From: an uncultured Alistipes sp.
GTDB lineage: Bacteria; Bacteroidota; Bacteroidia; Bacteroidales; Rikenellaceae
NCBI RefSeq assembly: GCF_949296715.1
Contig: NZ_CASFQD010000049.1
Span: 1 to 45,058, forward strand
Direction: 5' to 3'
DNA length: 45,058 nt
Part shown: piece after piece, positions 7,599 to 15,921 of the stretch
Layout: each line of letters opens with the position of its first letter
Numbering within the stretch: position 1 is the stretch's first letter
Notes under the pieces: generated by a model
Database searches by the model: none
The model's input: the letters and a program-made list of their open reading frames with translations, nothing else
Told to the model about the DNA's origin: nothing
Made by a program: the position numbers and the translations under genes

Positions 7599-9149
7599 TT
7601 ACTCGGACAGATACGGTGCAAGGAGGTTGCCGACGACGTCGCAGATGCTCTTGAAGGCATTTTGCTCACGGTCGGTCATGCGGACGGTCAGCTCGCCTTT
7701 CTCATTGTTGCCGTATGCCTCGAGTTCGTCAAAGCAATTCAGCACCATTGCGCTCTCCCTGTCATAGGAAGAGCCGAGCATGGGCGTCAGCAGCTCGTTC
7801 AATGCCGCGAAGTCGAGGTAGCAGCTTCCCTTGTGCTTGCGGAACAGTCCGCTCTTCGATTCGAGCGATTCGAACGCGCCGCCGTCGAGAGCCGCCATCA
7901 CGGCCGGGTCGGACGTCACGTAGAAGAATCCCTCCTGCACGCCGAACCGTACCGACGTACCGTACACGGTCAGCTCCCAGGCATTCTCGCCCCGCGCCTC
8001 CACGGGCATGCCGGCGAGATTCGCAATGACAAACTCCATGAGCGAAGTATCGTTCACCTGAGCCAGCAGCGACGCCAGCGGATAACGGCCGTCGGCCGAC
8101 ATGCCGGAAAAGTCCACCAGCACGTCGCCCCCGATGGAGGTCAGCGCCTGCTGCACCTGCGGATTGCCCGCCAGCAGGTCGCCGCCCGGCAGCGACGAGG
8201 CAACCTTCAGCAGCTCGCTGCCTTCGAGTCCGAAGCCCAGCACCGCAACCGTGTTCTGCGGGACATAGCGCAGCAGTTCGCCCTTCTGCGGTTTCACGTA
8301 GGAGTAGAACTCCTCGAACTGCCGCCTGCTCTTGGCATCGGCATACGAAAGCGTGCAGTCGCAGACGACCTCGCCCTTCTCGAAGTTCAGGGCGCAGAAG
8401 ACCGTCATATTTCCGAAGGCCTCCGCCACGGGCAGCGCATTGAGTATCGGATTTCCCTTCAGCATCCCGCCGTAATCCATGACGACGTCGATGTCGTTGT
8501 CGCGGGAGAAGGCATCGGCCACGCCGGCCTTGCCCATCAGGCTTTCGCGGGACTTCTGCGCAAAGAGCGCATCGACCCTGCCGAGAACCGTCTCGACGGA
8601 TTCGGGCGCGAAGTAGAGCAGCGCGGCCCGCCCGTCGAAGGCGCAGACCCCGTTGTAGGTATCGTTTTCAAAGACCACGCAGGTCAGCTTGCCCCGGGTC
8701 TGCTTCTCCAGCCCGGCATTTTGGCAGAGGAAGTCGACCGTCGCGGCGAACTTCGCCTGATCGGCCAGGGGCAGCAGCACGCCCGCCTCCTGCGGCATTT
8801 GCCGTCCGAGGCTCAACGTCTCCGACACCGACGAGAACAGGAAGATGCTTTTCCGCTTGTCGACACCCGTTTCGGCGGGATCTTCGAGCAGCTTGAGCAG
8901 GTACTGGCGCTCGGCGTCCGAGAGGTCCTGCGCCGTCTCGAGCTCGGTGCGCAGCCGCTGGCAGAGCGGGCTCTGGTCGCACGACCCCACGCCGCTCTTC
9001 TCGACCAGCGCAGCGAGGTTGACCGACATCGTAAAGGAGGAATCGGCCGGCAGCAGGTCACGATAATCGGCCTTGCCGTGGCACGACACCAGCAGCAGCG
9101 CGACTGCCGCACAGCAGAGCGCCTTCCAGTAGTACAGGAGATGTTTCAT
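7599..9149 (-). CDS. DUF4836 family lipoprotein
   Basis: 516 residues from the ATG at 9149. A further in-frame start 27 nt upstream would place nine polar residues before the signal peptide and is less likely. The N-terminus has a hydrophobic signal followed by the lipobox LVSC, giving lipid-modified Cys23. The mature part is mixed alpha/beta with repeated statements of small-residue loops, as in the DUF4836 family that is widespread in gut Bacteroidota and has no known function. It is a single-gene transcription unit: a -7 element upstream (9184-9191) and a hairpin downstream (7540-7572). Confidence 0.8.
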   Translation of the reverse strand: MKHLLYYWKALCCAAVALLLVSCHGKADYRDLLPADSSFTMSVNLAALVEKSGVGSCDQSPLCQRLRTELETAQDLSDAERQYLLKLLEDPAETGVDKRKSIFLFSSVSETLSLGRQMPQEAGVLLPLADQAKFAATVDFLCQNAGLEKQTRGKLTCVVFENDTYNGVCAFDGRAALLYFAPESVETVLGRVDALFAQKSRESLMGKAGVADAFSRDNDIDVVMDYGGMLKGNPILNALPVAEAFGNMTVFCALNFEKGEVVCDCTLSYADAKSRRQFEEFYSYVKPQKGELLRYVPQNTVAVLGFGLEGSELLKVASSLPGGDLLAGNPQVQQALTSIGGDVLVDFSGMSADGRYPLASLLAQVNDTSLMEFVIANLAGMPVEARGENAWELTVYGTSVRFGVQEGFFYVTSDPAVMAALDGGAFESLESKSGLFRKHKGSCYLDFAALNELLTPMLGSSYDRESAMVLNCFDELEAYGNNEKGELTVRMTDREQNAFKSICDVVGNLLAPYLSE

Positions 9150-9183
9150 ATCCGGAATCGTTTTAAGGGTTGTCAATTGTCAA

Positions 9184-9191
9184 CAAAGGTA
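9184..9191 (-). promoter_or_regulatory. -7 element (TACCTTTG) of the DUF4836 gene
   Basis: Perfect TAnnTTTG on the minus strand, 34 nt upstream of the ATG at 9149. No clear -33 TTG. Confidence 0.65.
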
Positions 9192-9306
9192 GCAAAATTC
9201 GTGAGAAAGCCCACCGCGGGCCCTTCCAAAATTGCGTGACAGCCGAAAAAAGCTCTCCCGAAACCCCTTGCCGATCGATTCGGGACGGATTTTCAAACAA
9301 AACGGA

Positions 9307-9339
9307 AACCCCAGAATCTAATATAAAATTTTAGGGGTT
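9307..9339 (-). terminator. Terminator of the BspA-like gene
   Basis: Inverted repeat AACCCC (9307-9312) / GGGGTT (9334-9339), extended inward by A/T pairs, followed on the minus strand by a T-rich tail. It lies 33 bp after the stop codon of the leucine-rich-repeat gene. The rest of 9192-9372 shows nothing else. Confidence 0.6.
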
Positions 9340-9372
9340 CGCACTCAATAATTATCAAAATGCATCTACAAA

Positions 9373-11727
9373 TCAGAAATCATATCCAACAATGCGATCG
9401 GCATATTGACTCCATCCTGAATCCTGCTTGTAGCTGTCGACGGAACCCGAAGGAACATATATTCTCAAATCGCCGCGAGTCCCGGTAAAGGAATTGCCGA
9501 CATAGGGAGGAACAACCGGACGACAATAGACCTCATACAATCCCGGACACTCGTAAAATGCATTGGTCATGGATGTCAGGCAATCAGGCAGCGTCACGGA
9601 AGTCAAACCTTTGCACTGGGCAAAGGCCTCGGATTCCATTACTTCGACTCCCGGCAGATCGATATTTTTCAACGACTGGCAGTCTCTGAATGCGGCATAT
9701 CCGATATTGGTCACCGTTTCGGGCAAAATGATTGACTCCAGCGCACTGCATCCCATACACATGTAGGTACTTATCGATTTCATCCCCTGGGGAATGTTCA
9801 ACGAGGTCAGTGCCGTACAATCCTGGAAAGCGGAAACACCGATCTCGGTCACTCCGTCCGGAATTCGGATCGTCTCCAGTTTGTCACACTCCCGGAAGAC
9901 ACCGTTCTCTATTCGCCAGACGCCGTCGACAATTTCCGGAAATTCATAACGGGTCACTCCGGCCGGAGCAAAAGCCAGCAAACGGCCATACAATACGACT
10001 CCCCGACCATCCGATGTAACCAGTTTCCCGGTAAACCGCTCCAAATTGTCGCAACCGCAGAAGACGTTTTCTCCAATCTGTTCGATTGCATCCGGAATGT
10101 TCAACTCCGTCATGGAGCTACAGTTCTGGAACGCACTGATATCGATCGTCTTCAACCCCGACGGCAGATCGATAGAAACCAGTCCGCTGCAATTGGTGAA
10201 GGCAAACTTGCCGATCTCCTCCAGACGGGAGTCCGAAGGAATCACGACTTCCTTCAGGCCGGTACAGTCCATGAAAGTACCGCAATCGTAGTAGGGCTGC
10301 TCTCCATCCCGGATAATCGTCACATTAGCCGGAATGGTCACCGATTCGAGACTCGTACAGCCATAAAACGCATTGCTCCCGATCTGCTGCAGATTTGTCG
10401 GCAAATCAATCGTTCTCAGAGATGTGCACCCGTAGAAAATATTGTCGGCCAGTATCTCCAGATCATCCGGCAGCGTAACTGACTCCAGTCCAATGCAATT
10501 TTCAAACAATCCGAACGGACTGCGCGTCACCGCTCCATACACCCAACCATCCGAAATTTCCACTCCGCGGGGAATTTCCACGGATTTCAAATTGACGCAG
10601 CTGGCAAAAATTCCAGAACCGAGCGTTTCCAATGTTTCAGGCAGAAATATCTCCGACAGTTTGGTATAAGCAAATGCTGCGTCATCAATTACCTGCAAAT
10701 GAGAATCCGACGGTATATTAATCCGATCAAGACCAGCCGAAGTAAATACGTATGATCCAATATATTCCACTGAAGCCGGTAAATCCAGCGAAGTCAGGCT
10801 CGTGCAAGAGGCAAAAGCGCCATTGTGCTGATAGCTCGGGCTAGCCCCCTCTATCCGAAGAAGCGTCTGAGGCAATGACACGGATGACAAATTGGAACAT
10901 CCGCTGAATGCGTTTTCTTCTATGACGGTTATCCCTTCGGGTATCACGATCGACAGGAGCATCTCATTCTTCCTGAACATATAGTACGGAATATGATCTA
11001 TCCTGCGGTCCAGCACGATTTTTCCTCCCTCCCCCAATTCGTAGGTATTGCTAACGACCAGTGCATCCGAATGAGACATCATCGGTTCAATGACCGTACC
11101 ATCAATGGAAGTATAATAAATGACCGTAGGCGCATTCGAGGCCGGTTGCACGACCGTCACCGATGCGGTCCGCGGACCGCACGTAACGACATATTCAACC
11201 GTCCGGGACTCCGTACCGCTATTTTCCAAAGCCCTGAATTCGATCTCGGCAGCCCCTTCGCCGGCGAGCATGGAGGGCGTACACCAGACGGATTCACCCG
11301 CCAATTTCCATTGGCCATTGCAGTCGATCTGCAATGTCGCGCTTCCACCCGACTCTCCGATTGTCAGAACCGAAGCGGAAAGCGAAAGGGTTGCAAAGCG
11401 CTGCGATACATGCAACACAACCTCATGTGTGTCGGAGCGGAATGTGAATTCCGCAAAACGGTCCGTCTCCTCGATATTTTCTATGGCAGAGAAGGTCACA
11501 ACATCTCGATCTTCACCTGTCCGCACGGAGGGGACGCACCACATACACTCGCCTGAAAGAGTCCACGATCCGGCACTCCTTACCTCCAGATCGAGACTGC
11601 CTCCCGCGGCATCAAATTTGAGCTCATCGCTACTCAAAGAGAGGTTTTTCTGCTGCACGGGATCCTTCTCACAACCTATCAACAGCAACATCATGGCTGC
11701 AACGAACAAAGTCAGACAGTTTCTCAT
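9373..11727 (-). CDS. BACON-domain, BspA-like leucine-rich-repeat surface lipoprotein
   Basis: 784 residues from the ATG at 11727, chosen because it starts a signal peptide with lipobox LIGC (Cys19); a longer frame begins 51 nt upstream. Two successive BACON-type beta-sandwich domains follow (about 28-108 and 110-192), each starting L-S-L-S and holding the W-C-x-P-S motif. After a linker, about fifteen LRR_5/BspA-type repeats span about 240-745, with the pattern F-x-x-C-x-x-L-x-x-(I/V)-x-(L/I)-P. The C-terminal end is a VPSGSVDSYK-type closing segment. BspA-like repeats mediate binding to host or bacterial surface proteins in other Bacteroidota, so a surface adhesion role is inferred. Base composition is visibly more AT-rich than the flanking genes, consistent with an accessory or transferred gene. 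Confidence 0.88.
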   Translation of the reverse strand: MRNCLTLFVAAMMLLLIGCEKDPVQQKNLSLSSDELKFDAAGGSLDLEVRSAGSWTLSGECMWCVPSVRTGEDRDVVTFSAIENIEETDRFAEFTFRSDTHEVVLHVSQRFATLSLSASVLTIGESGGSATLQIDCNGQWKLAGESVWCTPSMLAGEGAAEIEFRALENSGTESRTVEYVVTCGPRTASVTVVQPASNAPTVIYYTSIDGTVIEPMMSHSDALVVSNTYELGEGGKIVLDRRIDHIPYYMFRKNEMLLSIVIPEGITVIEENAFSGCSNLSSVSLPQTLLRIEGASPSYQHNGAFASCTSLTSLDLPASVEYIGSYVFTSAGLDRINIPSDSHLQVIDDAAFAYTKLSEIFLPETLETLGSGIFASCVNLKSVEIPRGVEISDGWVYGAVTRSPFGLFENCIGLESVTLPDDLEILADNIFYGCTSLRTIDLPTNLQQIGSNAFYGCTSLESVTIPANVTIIRDGEQPYYDCGTFMDCTGLKEVVIPSDSRLEEIGKFAFTNCSGLVSIDLPSGLKTIDISAFQNCSSMTELNIPDAIEQIGENVFCGCDNLERFTGKLVTSDGRGVVLYGRLLAFAPAGVTRYEFPEIVDGVWRIENGVFRECDKLETIRIPDGVTEIGVSAFQDCTALTSLNIPQGMKSISTYMCMGCSALESIILPETVTNIGYAAFRDCQSLKNIDLPGVEVMESEAFAQCKGLTSVTLPDCLTSMTNAFYECPGLYEVYCRPVVPPYVGNSFTGTRGDLRIYVPSGSVDSYKQDSGWSQYADRIVGYDF

Positions 11728-11755
11728 AACATCACTTTTTAAGGGTTGAACAATA

Positions 11756-11785
11756 CAAATATAAAAAAACGTGGACAAATTTCAA
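11756..11785 (-). promoter_or_regulatory. Promoter of the BspA-like gene (TTG-N19-TATATTTG)
   Basis: On the minus strand a -33 TTG (11785-11783) is followed after exactly 19 nt by TATATTTG (11763-11756), the full Bacteroidota promoter consensus. The -33 lies inside the terminator hairpin of the upstream ncRNA. The leader to the ATG at 11727 is about 25 nt. Confidence 0.75.
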
Positions 11786-11961
11786 TATCCACAAGAGAGG
11801 CCCTGGATAGCCCATGCAGTAAGATATGAATCATGCCCACGCTGAAAACAGCGAGAGCATCAACTCTTGTTCCTTACTGCATTAGAAATTTTCCAGGTTT
11901 CTCTTGTAAGAAAAAAGCCGATGCGCTTTTTAGTCGTATGTACGCAGTCCTCACAGACTGT
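11763..11961 (-). ncRNA. Candidate 6S-like regulatory RNA
   Basis: An approximately 200-nt minus-strand RNA is predicted between a TATCTTTG -7 element (11974-11967) and a hairpin with a T7 run (11764-11792). Its 3' 117 nt fold into one long rod. The outer stem is ACAAGAGA (11907-11900) with TCTCTTGT (11798-11791), continued by CCTGGA (11897-11892) with TCCAGG (11807-11802). There is then an asymmetric bubble of about 9 and 6 nt, and a 10-bp stem ATGCAGTAAG (11882-11873) with CTTACTGCAT (11823-11814). The terminal hairpin has 12 pairs with one mismatch, closed by a TTTT loop (11848-11845). Several pairs are G-U on the minus strand but would be A-C on the plus strand, supporting the minus strand. 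A rod with a central bubble, this length and its own promoter match 6S RNA, which binds RNA polymerase, but I cannot run a covariance search. A weaker hairpin with A/T arms (about 11912-11931) lies in its 5' part. Confidence 0.55.
11764..11792 (-). terminator. Terminator of the 6S-like RNA
   Basis: GTGGA (11792-11788) and TCCAC (11775-11771) form a 5-bp stem on the minus strand, followed by G and a run of T residues (11769-11764). Confidence 0.6.
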
Positions 11962-11966
11962 AAAAG

Positions 11967-11974
11967 CAAAGATA
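11967..11974 (-). promoter_or_regulatory. -7 element (TATCTTTG) of the 6S-like RNA
   Basis: Perfect TAnnTTTG on the minus strand, with no coding gene immediately downstream; the first structure it would transcribe is the rod-shaped RNA. No -33 TTG is visible at the expected distance. Confidence 0.55.
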
Positions 11975-12017
11975 ACAATTTTATTCGGAATATCGGCACC
12001 CATCCCGGAATATTCAC

Positions 12018-12025
12018 TAAATTTG
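12018..12025 (+). promoter_or_regulatory. -7 element (TAAATTTG) of rmuC, 5 nt before the ATG
   Basis: Perfect TAnnTTTG ending 5 nt before the rmuC ATG at 12031. If used, transcription would begin at or next to the start codon, giving a leaderless mRNA. Confidence 0.5.
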
Positions 12026-12030
12026 TCGAC

Positions 12031-13554
12031 ATGAATACCGGACTTCTTCTTGTCATCGCCCTGCTCGGAGCGGTCGCCGCAACGCTCGGGGCTCTTTATA
12101 TCGCTTCCCGTCGCGAAACTGCGCGTCTGCGCCGCGAGGGGGCCGAGGCCGCCGAACGCGAGCGCGACACGGCAGGCCGTCTGATGCAGGCCGAGACTCG
12201 TGCGGCGGCAGCCGAACAGGCCGCCGGTGCCGAGCGCGAGCTCCGCACCCGCTGCGAGGAGCAGTTCCGCACGCTCACGGCCGAGCACAGCCGCACCGAG
12301 GCCGAGCTGGCGGCCCTGCAGGCCTCCTCCGCGGCCGAAATCGCGGCCCTGCGGCAGCGCAGCGCCGAGGAGCGCGAGGCCGAGCGCACGGCCCGCGAGA
12401 AGCAGGAGGAGACCTTCCGCCTGCAGTTCCGCAACCTCGCCACGGAGATTCTGGGCGAGCAGTCGCAGCGCTTCCGCCAGAGCAGCCAGGAGCAGATCGA
12501 CCTGCTGCTCAAGCCTTTCCGGGACAACATCACCGACTTCCGCAAGCGCGTCGAGGAGATCTACACCACGCAGACCTCGCAGCGCGGCGAGCTGAAGGCC
12601 GAGTTGAAGCAGCTCATGGAGCTCAACCGCACAATCTCGACCGAGGCGCAGAACCTCACCAGCGCGCTGAAGGGCAACTCGAAGGTGCAGGGCGACTGGG
12701 GCGAGATGCTGCTGGAGACGATCCTCGACAGCTCGGCCCTCACGCGGGGTATCCACTACGAAACGCAGTACAACATCAAGGACGAAGAGGGGCGCAACCT
12801 GCGGCCCGACGTCGTGCTGCACCTGCCCGAAAAGAAGGACATCGTCATCGACTCGAAGGTCTCGCTCACGGCCTTCGTCGCCTACACGTCGGCCGAGACC
12901 GAGGCCGAGCGGCAGCGCCACCTCGCGGCGCACGTGGCGTCGGTGCGCCAGCACGTCACCGAACTCGGCCGCAAGGAGTACCAGCGGCGGCTGAACTCCC
13001 CGGACTTCGTCATCATGTTCATCCCCAACGAGCCGGCCTTCCTCGCCGCCCTGCAGAACGACACGGCGATCTGGTCGGATGCCTACGACAAGAAGGTCAT
13101 CATCTCGTCGCCGACGAACCTCTTTGCGCTGCTGAAGATGGTCGCCGACCTGTGGAAATACAACGATCAGGACAAGAACACGAAGGAGATCGCCGCCTGC
13201 GGGCTGAAGCTCTACGAGCAGCTCGTGGCCTTCACTTCATCGCTCGAGAATGTCGGCGCGGCGCTCGACAGGGCCCGCGGCGCCTACGAGGATGCCCACA
13301 AGCGCCTCTGCACGGGCAACGACAACATCATCCGCGTGGGCGAGCGGCTGCGGCGCACGGCACGGCTCCAGACCAAGCGGCAGCACGACGCCCGCACGCT
13401 CGAGGCTGCGGGCAGCGACGGCGAAGAGCCGGACGACAACAACGGCAGCGCCGCAATTCCGGAGCGCCCCGCAATTCCGGACAATCCGGCTAATTCGGAG
13501 AACCCCGCAAATCCGGGAACCCCGGCAAATCCGGAAAGCGCCGCGGAAAAATAG
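12031..13554 (+). CDS. rmuC: DNA recombination protein RmuC
   Basis: 507 residues from the ATG at 12031, chosen because it begins the N-terminal membrane anchor (about 3-24) typical of RmuC; the frame is open further upstream but that part lies in the ncRNA region. A long Glu/Arg/Ala-rich coiled coil spans about 26-215. The conserved RmuC nuclease-like domain follows, with GNSKVQGDWGE (about 215-225), the PD-(D/E)XK-like core with RPDVVLHLPEKKDIVIDSKV (about 260-279) and the FIPNEPAF segment. RmuC limits inversions and rearrangements at repeats. The last 33 residues are a low-complexity tail of five six-residue units (AIPERP, AIPDNP, ANSENP, ANPGTP, ANPESA) encoded by an 18-bp tandem repeat and not part of the family core. 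A terminator follows at 13711-13733. Confidence 0.93.
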   Translation: MNTGLLLVIALLGAVAATLGALYIASRRETARLRREGAEAAERERDTAGRLMQAETRAAAAEQAAGAERELRTRCEEQFRTLTAEHSRTEAELAALQASSAAEIAALRQRSAEEREAERTAREKQEETFRLQFRNLATEILGEQSQRFRQSSQEQIDLLLKPFRDNITDFRKRVEEIYTTQTSQRGELKAELKQLMELNRTISTEAQNLTSALKGNSKVQGDWGEMLLETILDSSALTRGIHYETQYNIKDEEGRNLRPDVVLHLPEKKDIVIDSKVSLTAFVAYTSAETEAERQRHLAAHVASVRQHVTELGRKEYQRRLNSPDFVIMFIPNEPAFLAALQNDTAIWSDAYDKKVIISSPTNLFALLKMVADLWKYNDQDKNTKEIAACGLKLYEQLVAFTSSLENVGAALDRARGAYEDAHKRLCTGNDNIIRVGERLRRTARLQTKRQHDARTLEAAGSDGEEPDDNNGSAAIPERPAIPDNPANSENPANPGTPANPESAAEK

Positions 13555-13698
13555 TCCCGGCATACCTCCCCGGGCCGCCGCCGACCGTAAAGGGCCAACC
13601 GTTCGCCGTCCCGTCGCAATTCCGCCGCACCCCCATCGCATATCCGCCGCAAATCCGTTGCAAACCCGGTCGCGCATCCGTCGCAAACCCGGTCGCAG
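13453..13698 (+). repeat. Degenerate tandem repeats spanning the rmuC stop codon
   Basis: Five 18-bp units (13453-13542) encode the six-residue repeats at the RmuC C-terminus. After the stop codon a second array of 11-12 bp units of the form GCAAATCCGTT / GCAAACCCGGTC (13638-13698) uses the same GCAAnTCCG word, including a 14-bp exact copy at 13660-13673 and 13683-13696. Nothing else was found in 13555-13710. Confidence 0.75.
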
Positions 13699-13710
13699 AC
13701 AAAAACAAAC

Positions 13711-13733
13711 GCCCCCGGAATAATTCCGGGGGC
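13711..13733. terminator. Bidirectional terminator between rmuC and the convergent unknown gene
   Basis: Perfect 10-bp stem GCCCCCGGAA / TTCCGGGGGC with a TAA loop. It is flanked by an A-rich segment on the left, which reads as a T-rich tail on the minus strand. It lies 155 bp after rmuC and 25 bp after the minus-strand gene end. Confidence 0.85.
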
Positions 13734-13758
13734 TTGCTTTATCCGTATGTTCCCATAG

Positions 13759-14307
13759 CTATTCCCTTCGCAGGCGCCGCAGCCGGCAGGTGATCCCGGG
13801 TGTCGCATTCCGGGCAAAGAGGTCCAGCAGGTCACTCCACGATTCGGCGACCCAGGCGACCCGGTCCCGACAGCGCTCCAGCACCTCGAAGGCCCGGACC
13901 TTCACCGCCACGGGCGACGACGGATCGGCCAGCCATTCGGCCGCCGCCTCGGCGATCCGTTCCACTGCCCCGGCCGAGGGCCGGAACCGCAGCAGCAGGT
14001 CGGCCATGATCTTGCCGAAATGACGGCGGGCGCTCATTCCCGAAGCCGCAGCGAAGTCCCGCTCACAAAACCGCTCCGCATGGGGCATGAAGCGCTCGGG
14101 CCAGCGGAAATAGAGCCGCTCGAGCACATAGGCGCTGCGGAAGGCAACCCTCTCGCGCAACGGGCGCGGCAGGGCTGCGGCGGAATCGGTCGCCACGGCA
14201 TAGAGTGTTGCGACCGCATCGGCGGCCACCACCCGGCGGGCCATCTCCCCGGCGAAGTCCTCGCCGACGCGCTCGGAGAGCATCCGCACCAGCTCATCGC
14301 GGGTCAT
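13759..14307 (-). CDS. Unknown helical protein downstream of tsaB
   Basis: 182 residues from the ATG at 14307. I do not recognise a named family. The sequence is almost entirely amphipathic helix with repeated pairs of helices rich in Ala, Arg and Leu, for example RERVAFRSAYVLERLYF (about 53-69) and VKVRAFEVLERCRDRV (about 140-155). That suggests a HEAT- or ARM-like repeat fold. No signal peptide, membrane segment or catalytic motif is visible. It begins 26 bp after the tsaB stop and shares its strand, so it is probably the last gene of the smpB-HAD-tsaB operon. Confidence 0.7.
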   Translation of the reverse strand: MTRDELVRMLSERVGEDFAGEMARRVVAADAVATLYAVATDSAAALPRPLRERVAFRSAYVLERLYFRWPERFMPHAERFCERDFAAASGMSARRHFGKIMADLLLRFRPSAGAVERIAEAAAEWLADPSSPVAVKVRAFEVLERCRDRVAWVAESWSDLLDLFARNATPGITCRLRRLRRE

Positions 14308-14333
14308 CGTCGCGTCGGAACCGGATGTGCGGG

Positions 14334-15041
14334 TCAGAAGAGCCGTTTTTTGGAGGTCGTCACCACAAAATCCTTCAGGTAGAAGGGCTCGAAGTAGGCG
14401 ATGTCCTCCGTCCGCCCGGCATCGAGCGCCGCCTGCGCCAGGCGGACCAGGCCGCGCGCCGAGGGGGTCACCTCGACGAGCGTCGCGCCCGTCAGCACGT
14501 CGGCACACTTGCGGGCCCCGCTGCCGAAGATAACGAACGGCCGGTCGCCGGTGCGGTACTCCGCAAAACTTTCGGGTCCGACCACCTCGGCCGAAACCCC
14601 GCCCAACGCCTCTCCCTGCGCATCGAAGAGCTGCGCGTAGACCTCCATGCGGCGGGCGTCGACCATCGGGCAGAGCACGGCATCCTCCCAACGCTCGACC
14701 GAGATGATGCCCGCCTCGTAGTCCTCGCGCGCCACTTCGGTCAGGGCGTCGAGCGACCCCACGGCCAACAGCGGCTTCTGCAACCCGTAGCAGAGCCCCT
14801 TGGCAAAGGAGACACCGATGCGCAGCCCCGTATAGGAACCGGGGCCCTTGCCCACGGCCACGGCATCCAGATCGTCCGGAGCAATGCCCGTCTCGCGGAA
14901 CAGTTCGTCGACGAACAGCCCCACCTTGCGGGCATGGTCGCGCCCCTCGTCGCTCTCGCGCAGCGAGAGCAGTTCGCCGTCCTTGGCAATACCGACCGAA
15001 CAGATGTCCGTGCCGGTCTCGATACACAATATCAAACTCAT
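14334..15041 (-). CDS. tsaB: tRNA threonylcarbamoyladenosine biosynthesis protein TsaB
   Basis: 235 residues from the ATG at 15041; a longer frame would add 17 residues with no family match. The start MSLILCIETGTDICSVG is the phosphate-1 motif region of this ASKHA-fold protein. VGKGPGSYTGLRIG (63-76) is the family signature. TsaB is the inactive Kae1-like partner that binds TsaD and TsaE in the complex that adds t6A to tRNAs reading ANN codons. Length is normal. Neighbours smpB and a HAD phosphatase are on the same strand with short gaps. Confidence 0.93.
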   Translation of the reverse strand: MSLILCIETGTDICSVGIAKDGELLSLRESDEGRDHARKVGLFVDELFRETGIAPDDLDAVAVGKGPGSYTGLRIGVSFAKGLCYGLQKPLLAVGSLDALTEVAREDYEAGIISVERWEDAVLCPMVDARRMEVYAQLFDAQGEALGGVSAEVVGPESFAEYRTGDRPFVIFGSGARKCADVLTGATLVEVTPSARGLVRLAQAALDAGRTEDIAYFEPFYLKDFVVTTSKKRLF

Positions 15042-15116
15042 ATTTCGAAATATTTTTGTCTGCAAAAAACGTCTCCGCGGCCCGCTGCACACCTTCGGCG
15101 GCGCAGTCCCGGGTTT

Positions 15117-15896
15117 CTATATCACGCCGAAGTGTTCCAGCGCCCGCCGCAGGCCGTCGTCGTCGATATCCGCCGTGACGTAGTCGGCCGCCTCGCGGGC
15201 CGCGGCGCTGCCGTTGCCCATCGCCACGCCGATCCCCGCGGCGCGCAGCATCGCGACGTCGTTTCCGCCGTCGCCGAAGGCCATGGTCTCCCCGCGCGAC
15301 AGGCCGAAGTAGCCGGCCACGGCGGCGATGCCCGACGCCTTGTCGACGCCGCGCACGTTGATGTCGGTAAAGAGCGGGCTCCAGCGGTTGGTCGCCAGCC
15401 CGGGCAGCTGCGCCATCACACGCCGTTCGAGCGCCTCGTCCAGGTAGAAGCACATCTGGCAGCACACCGTCCGCGCGAAGAGCGCCCGCAGGTCGGTCAG
15501 CTCGGGCACGGGGTGCGCCACCTGCGCGGCCAGCTCCGTGACGGCCGGCGACATGCGGTTGACGTAGACCCCGCCGTCGAGTTCGAGTCCGACCGGGAAG
15601 CCCAGCTCGTCGGAGAGGGACAGTGCCCGCTCGAACGCCTCGCACGGAATGGGATGCCGGTCGATGACCTCGCCGCCGCGCAGCACGCAGTCGGCGCCGT
15701 TCAGCCCGACGACCCCGTCGTAGGGGATCGCGGCGACGGGTTCGAGGTCCCCGACCGCCCGGCCCGTGGCGATGAAGAGCCTGACGCCCCGCGCATGGGC
15801 GCGGCGCAGGGCCCCGAGGGCCGAATCGGGCACACGGTGCGTGCGGAAGCTCACGAGCGTTCCGTCGACATCCAGAAACACGATCTTCGTTTTCAT
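15117..15896 (-). CDS. HAD-superfamily Cof-like phosphatase
   Basis: 259 residues with all HAD motifs of the IIB (Cof/YbiV) subgroup. Motif I is FLDVDGTL (7-14) with nucleophile Asp9 and acid/base Asp11. Motif II is ATGR (43-46). Lys186 lies in GVDKASG, and motif IV is FGDGGNDVAML (207-217). The cap domain between motifs II and III (about 80-185) is the alpha/beta type of this group, which dephosphorylates sugar phosphates or phosphorylated cofactors; the substrate here cannot be predicted. It lies 25 bp downstream of smpB and 75 bp upstream of tsaB. Confidence 0.9.
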   Translation of the reverse strand: MKTKIVFLDVDGTLVSFRTHRVPDSALGALRRAHARGVRLFIATGRAVGDLEPVAAIPYDGVVGLNGADCVLRGGEVIDRHPIPCEAFERALSLSDELGFPVGLELDGGVYVNRMSPAVTELAAQVAHPVPELTDLRALFARTVCCQMCFYLDEALERRVMAQLPGLATNRWSPLFTDINVRGVDKASGIAAVAGYFGLSRGETMAFGDGGNDVAMLRAAGIGVAMGNGSAAAREAADYVTADIDDDGLRRALEHFGVI

Positions 15897-15921
15897 CTCC
15901 GTCAGGGTATCTTGCGGCGGT

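Noticed and set aside
11791..11935. Rod RNA transcribed from the plus strand, ending at the AT-rich hairpin near 11912-11931
   Set aside because: No plus-strand TAnnTTTG lies upstream, and several stem pairs that are G-U on the minus strand become A-C mismatches on the plus strand. It is not fully excluded.
13759..15645. 628-codon minus-strand frame covering tsaB and part of the HAD gene
   Set aside because: Only its last 182 residues form a real protein; the rest is an off-frame read of tsaB and the HAD phosphatase.
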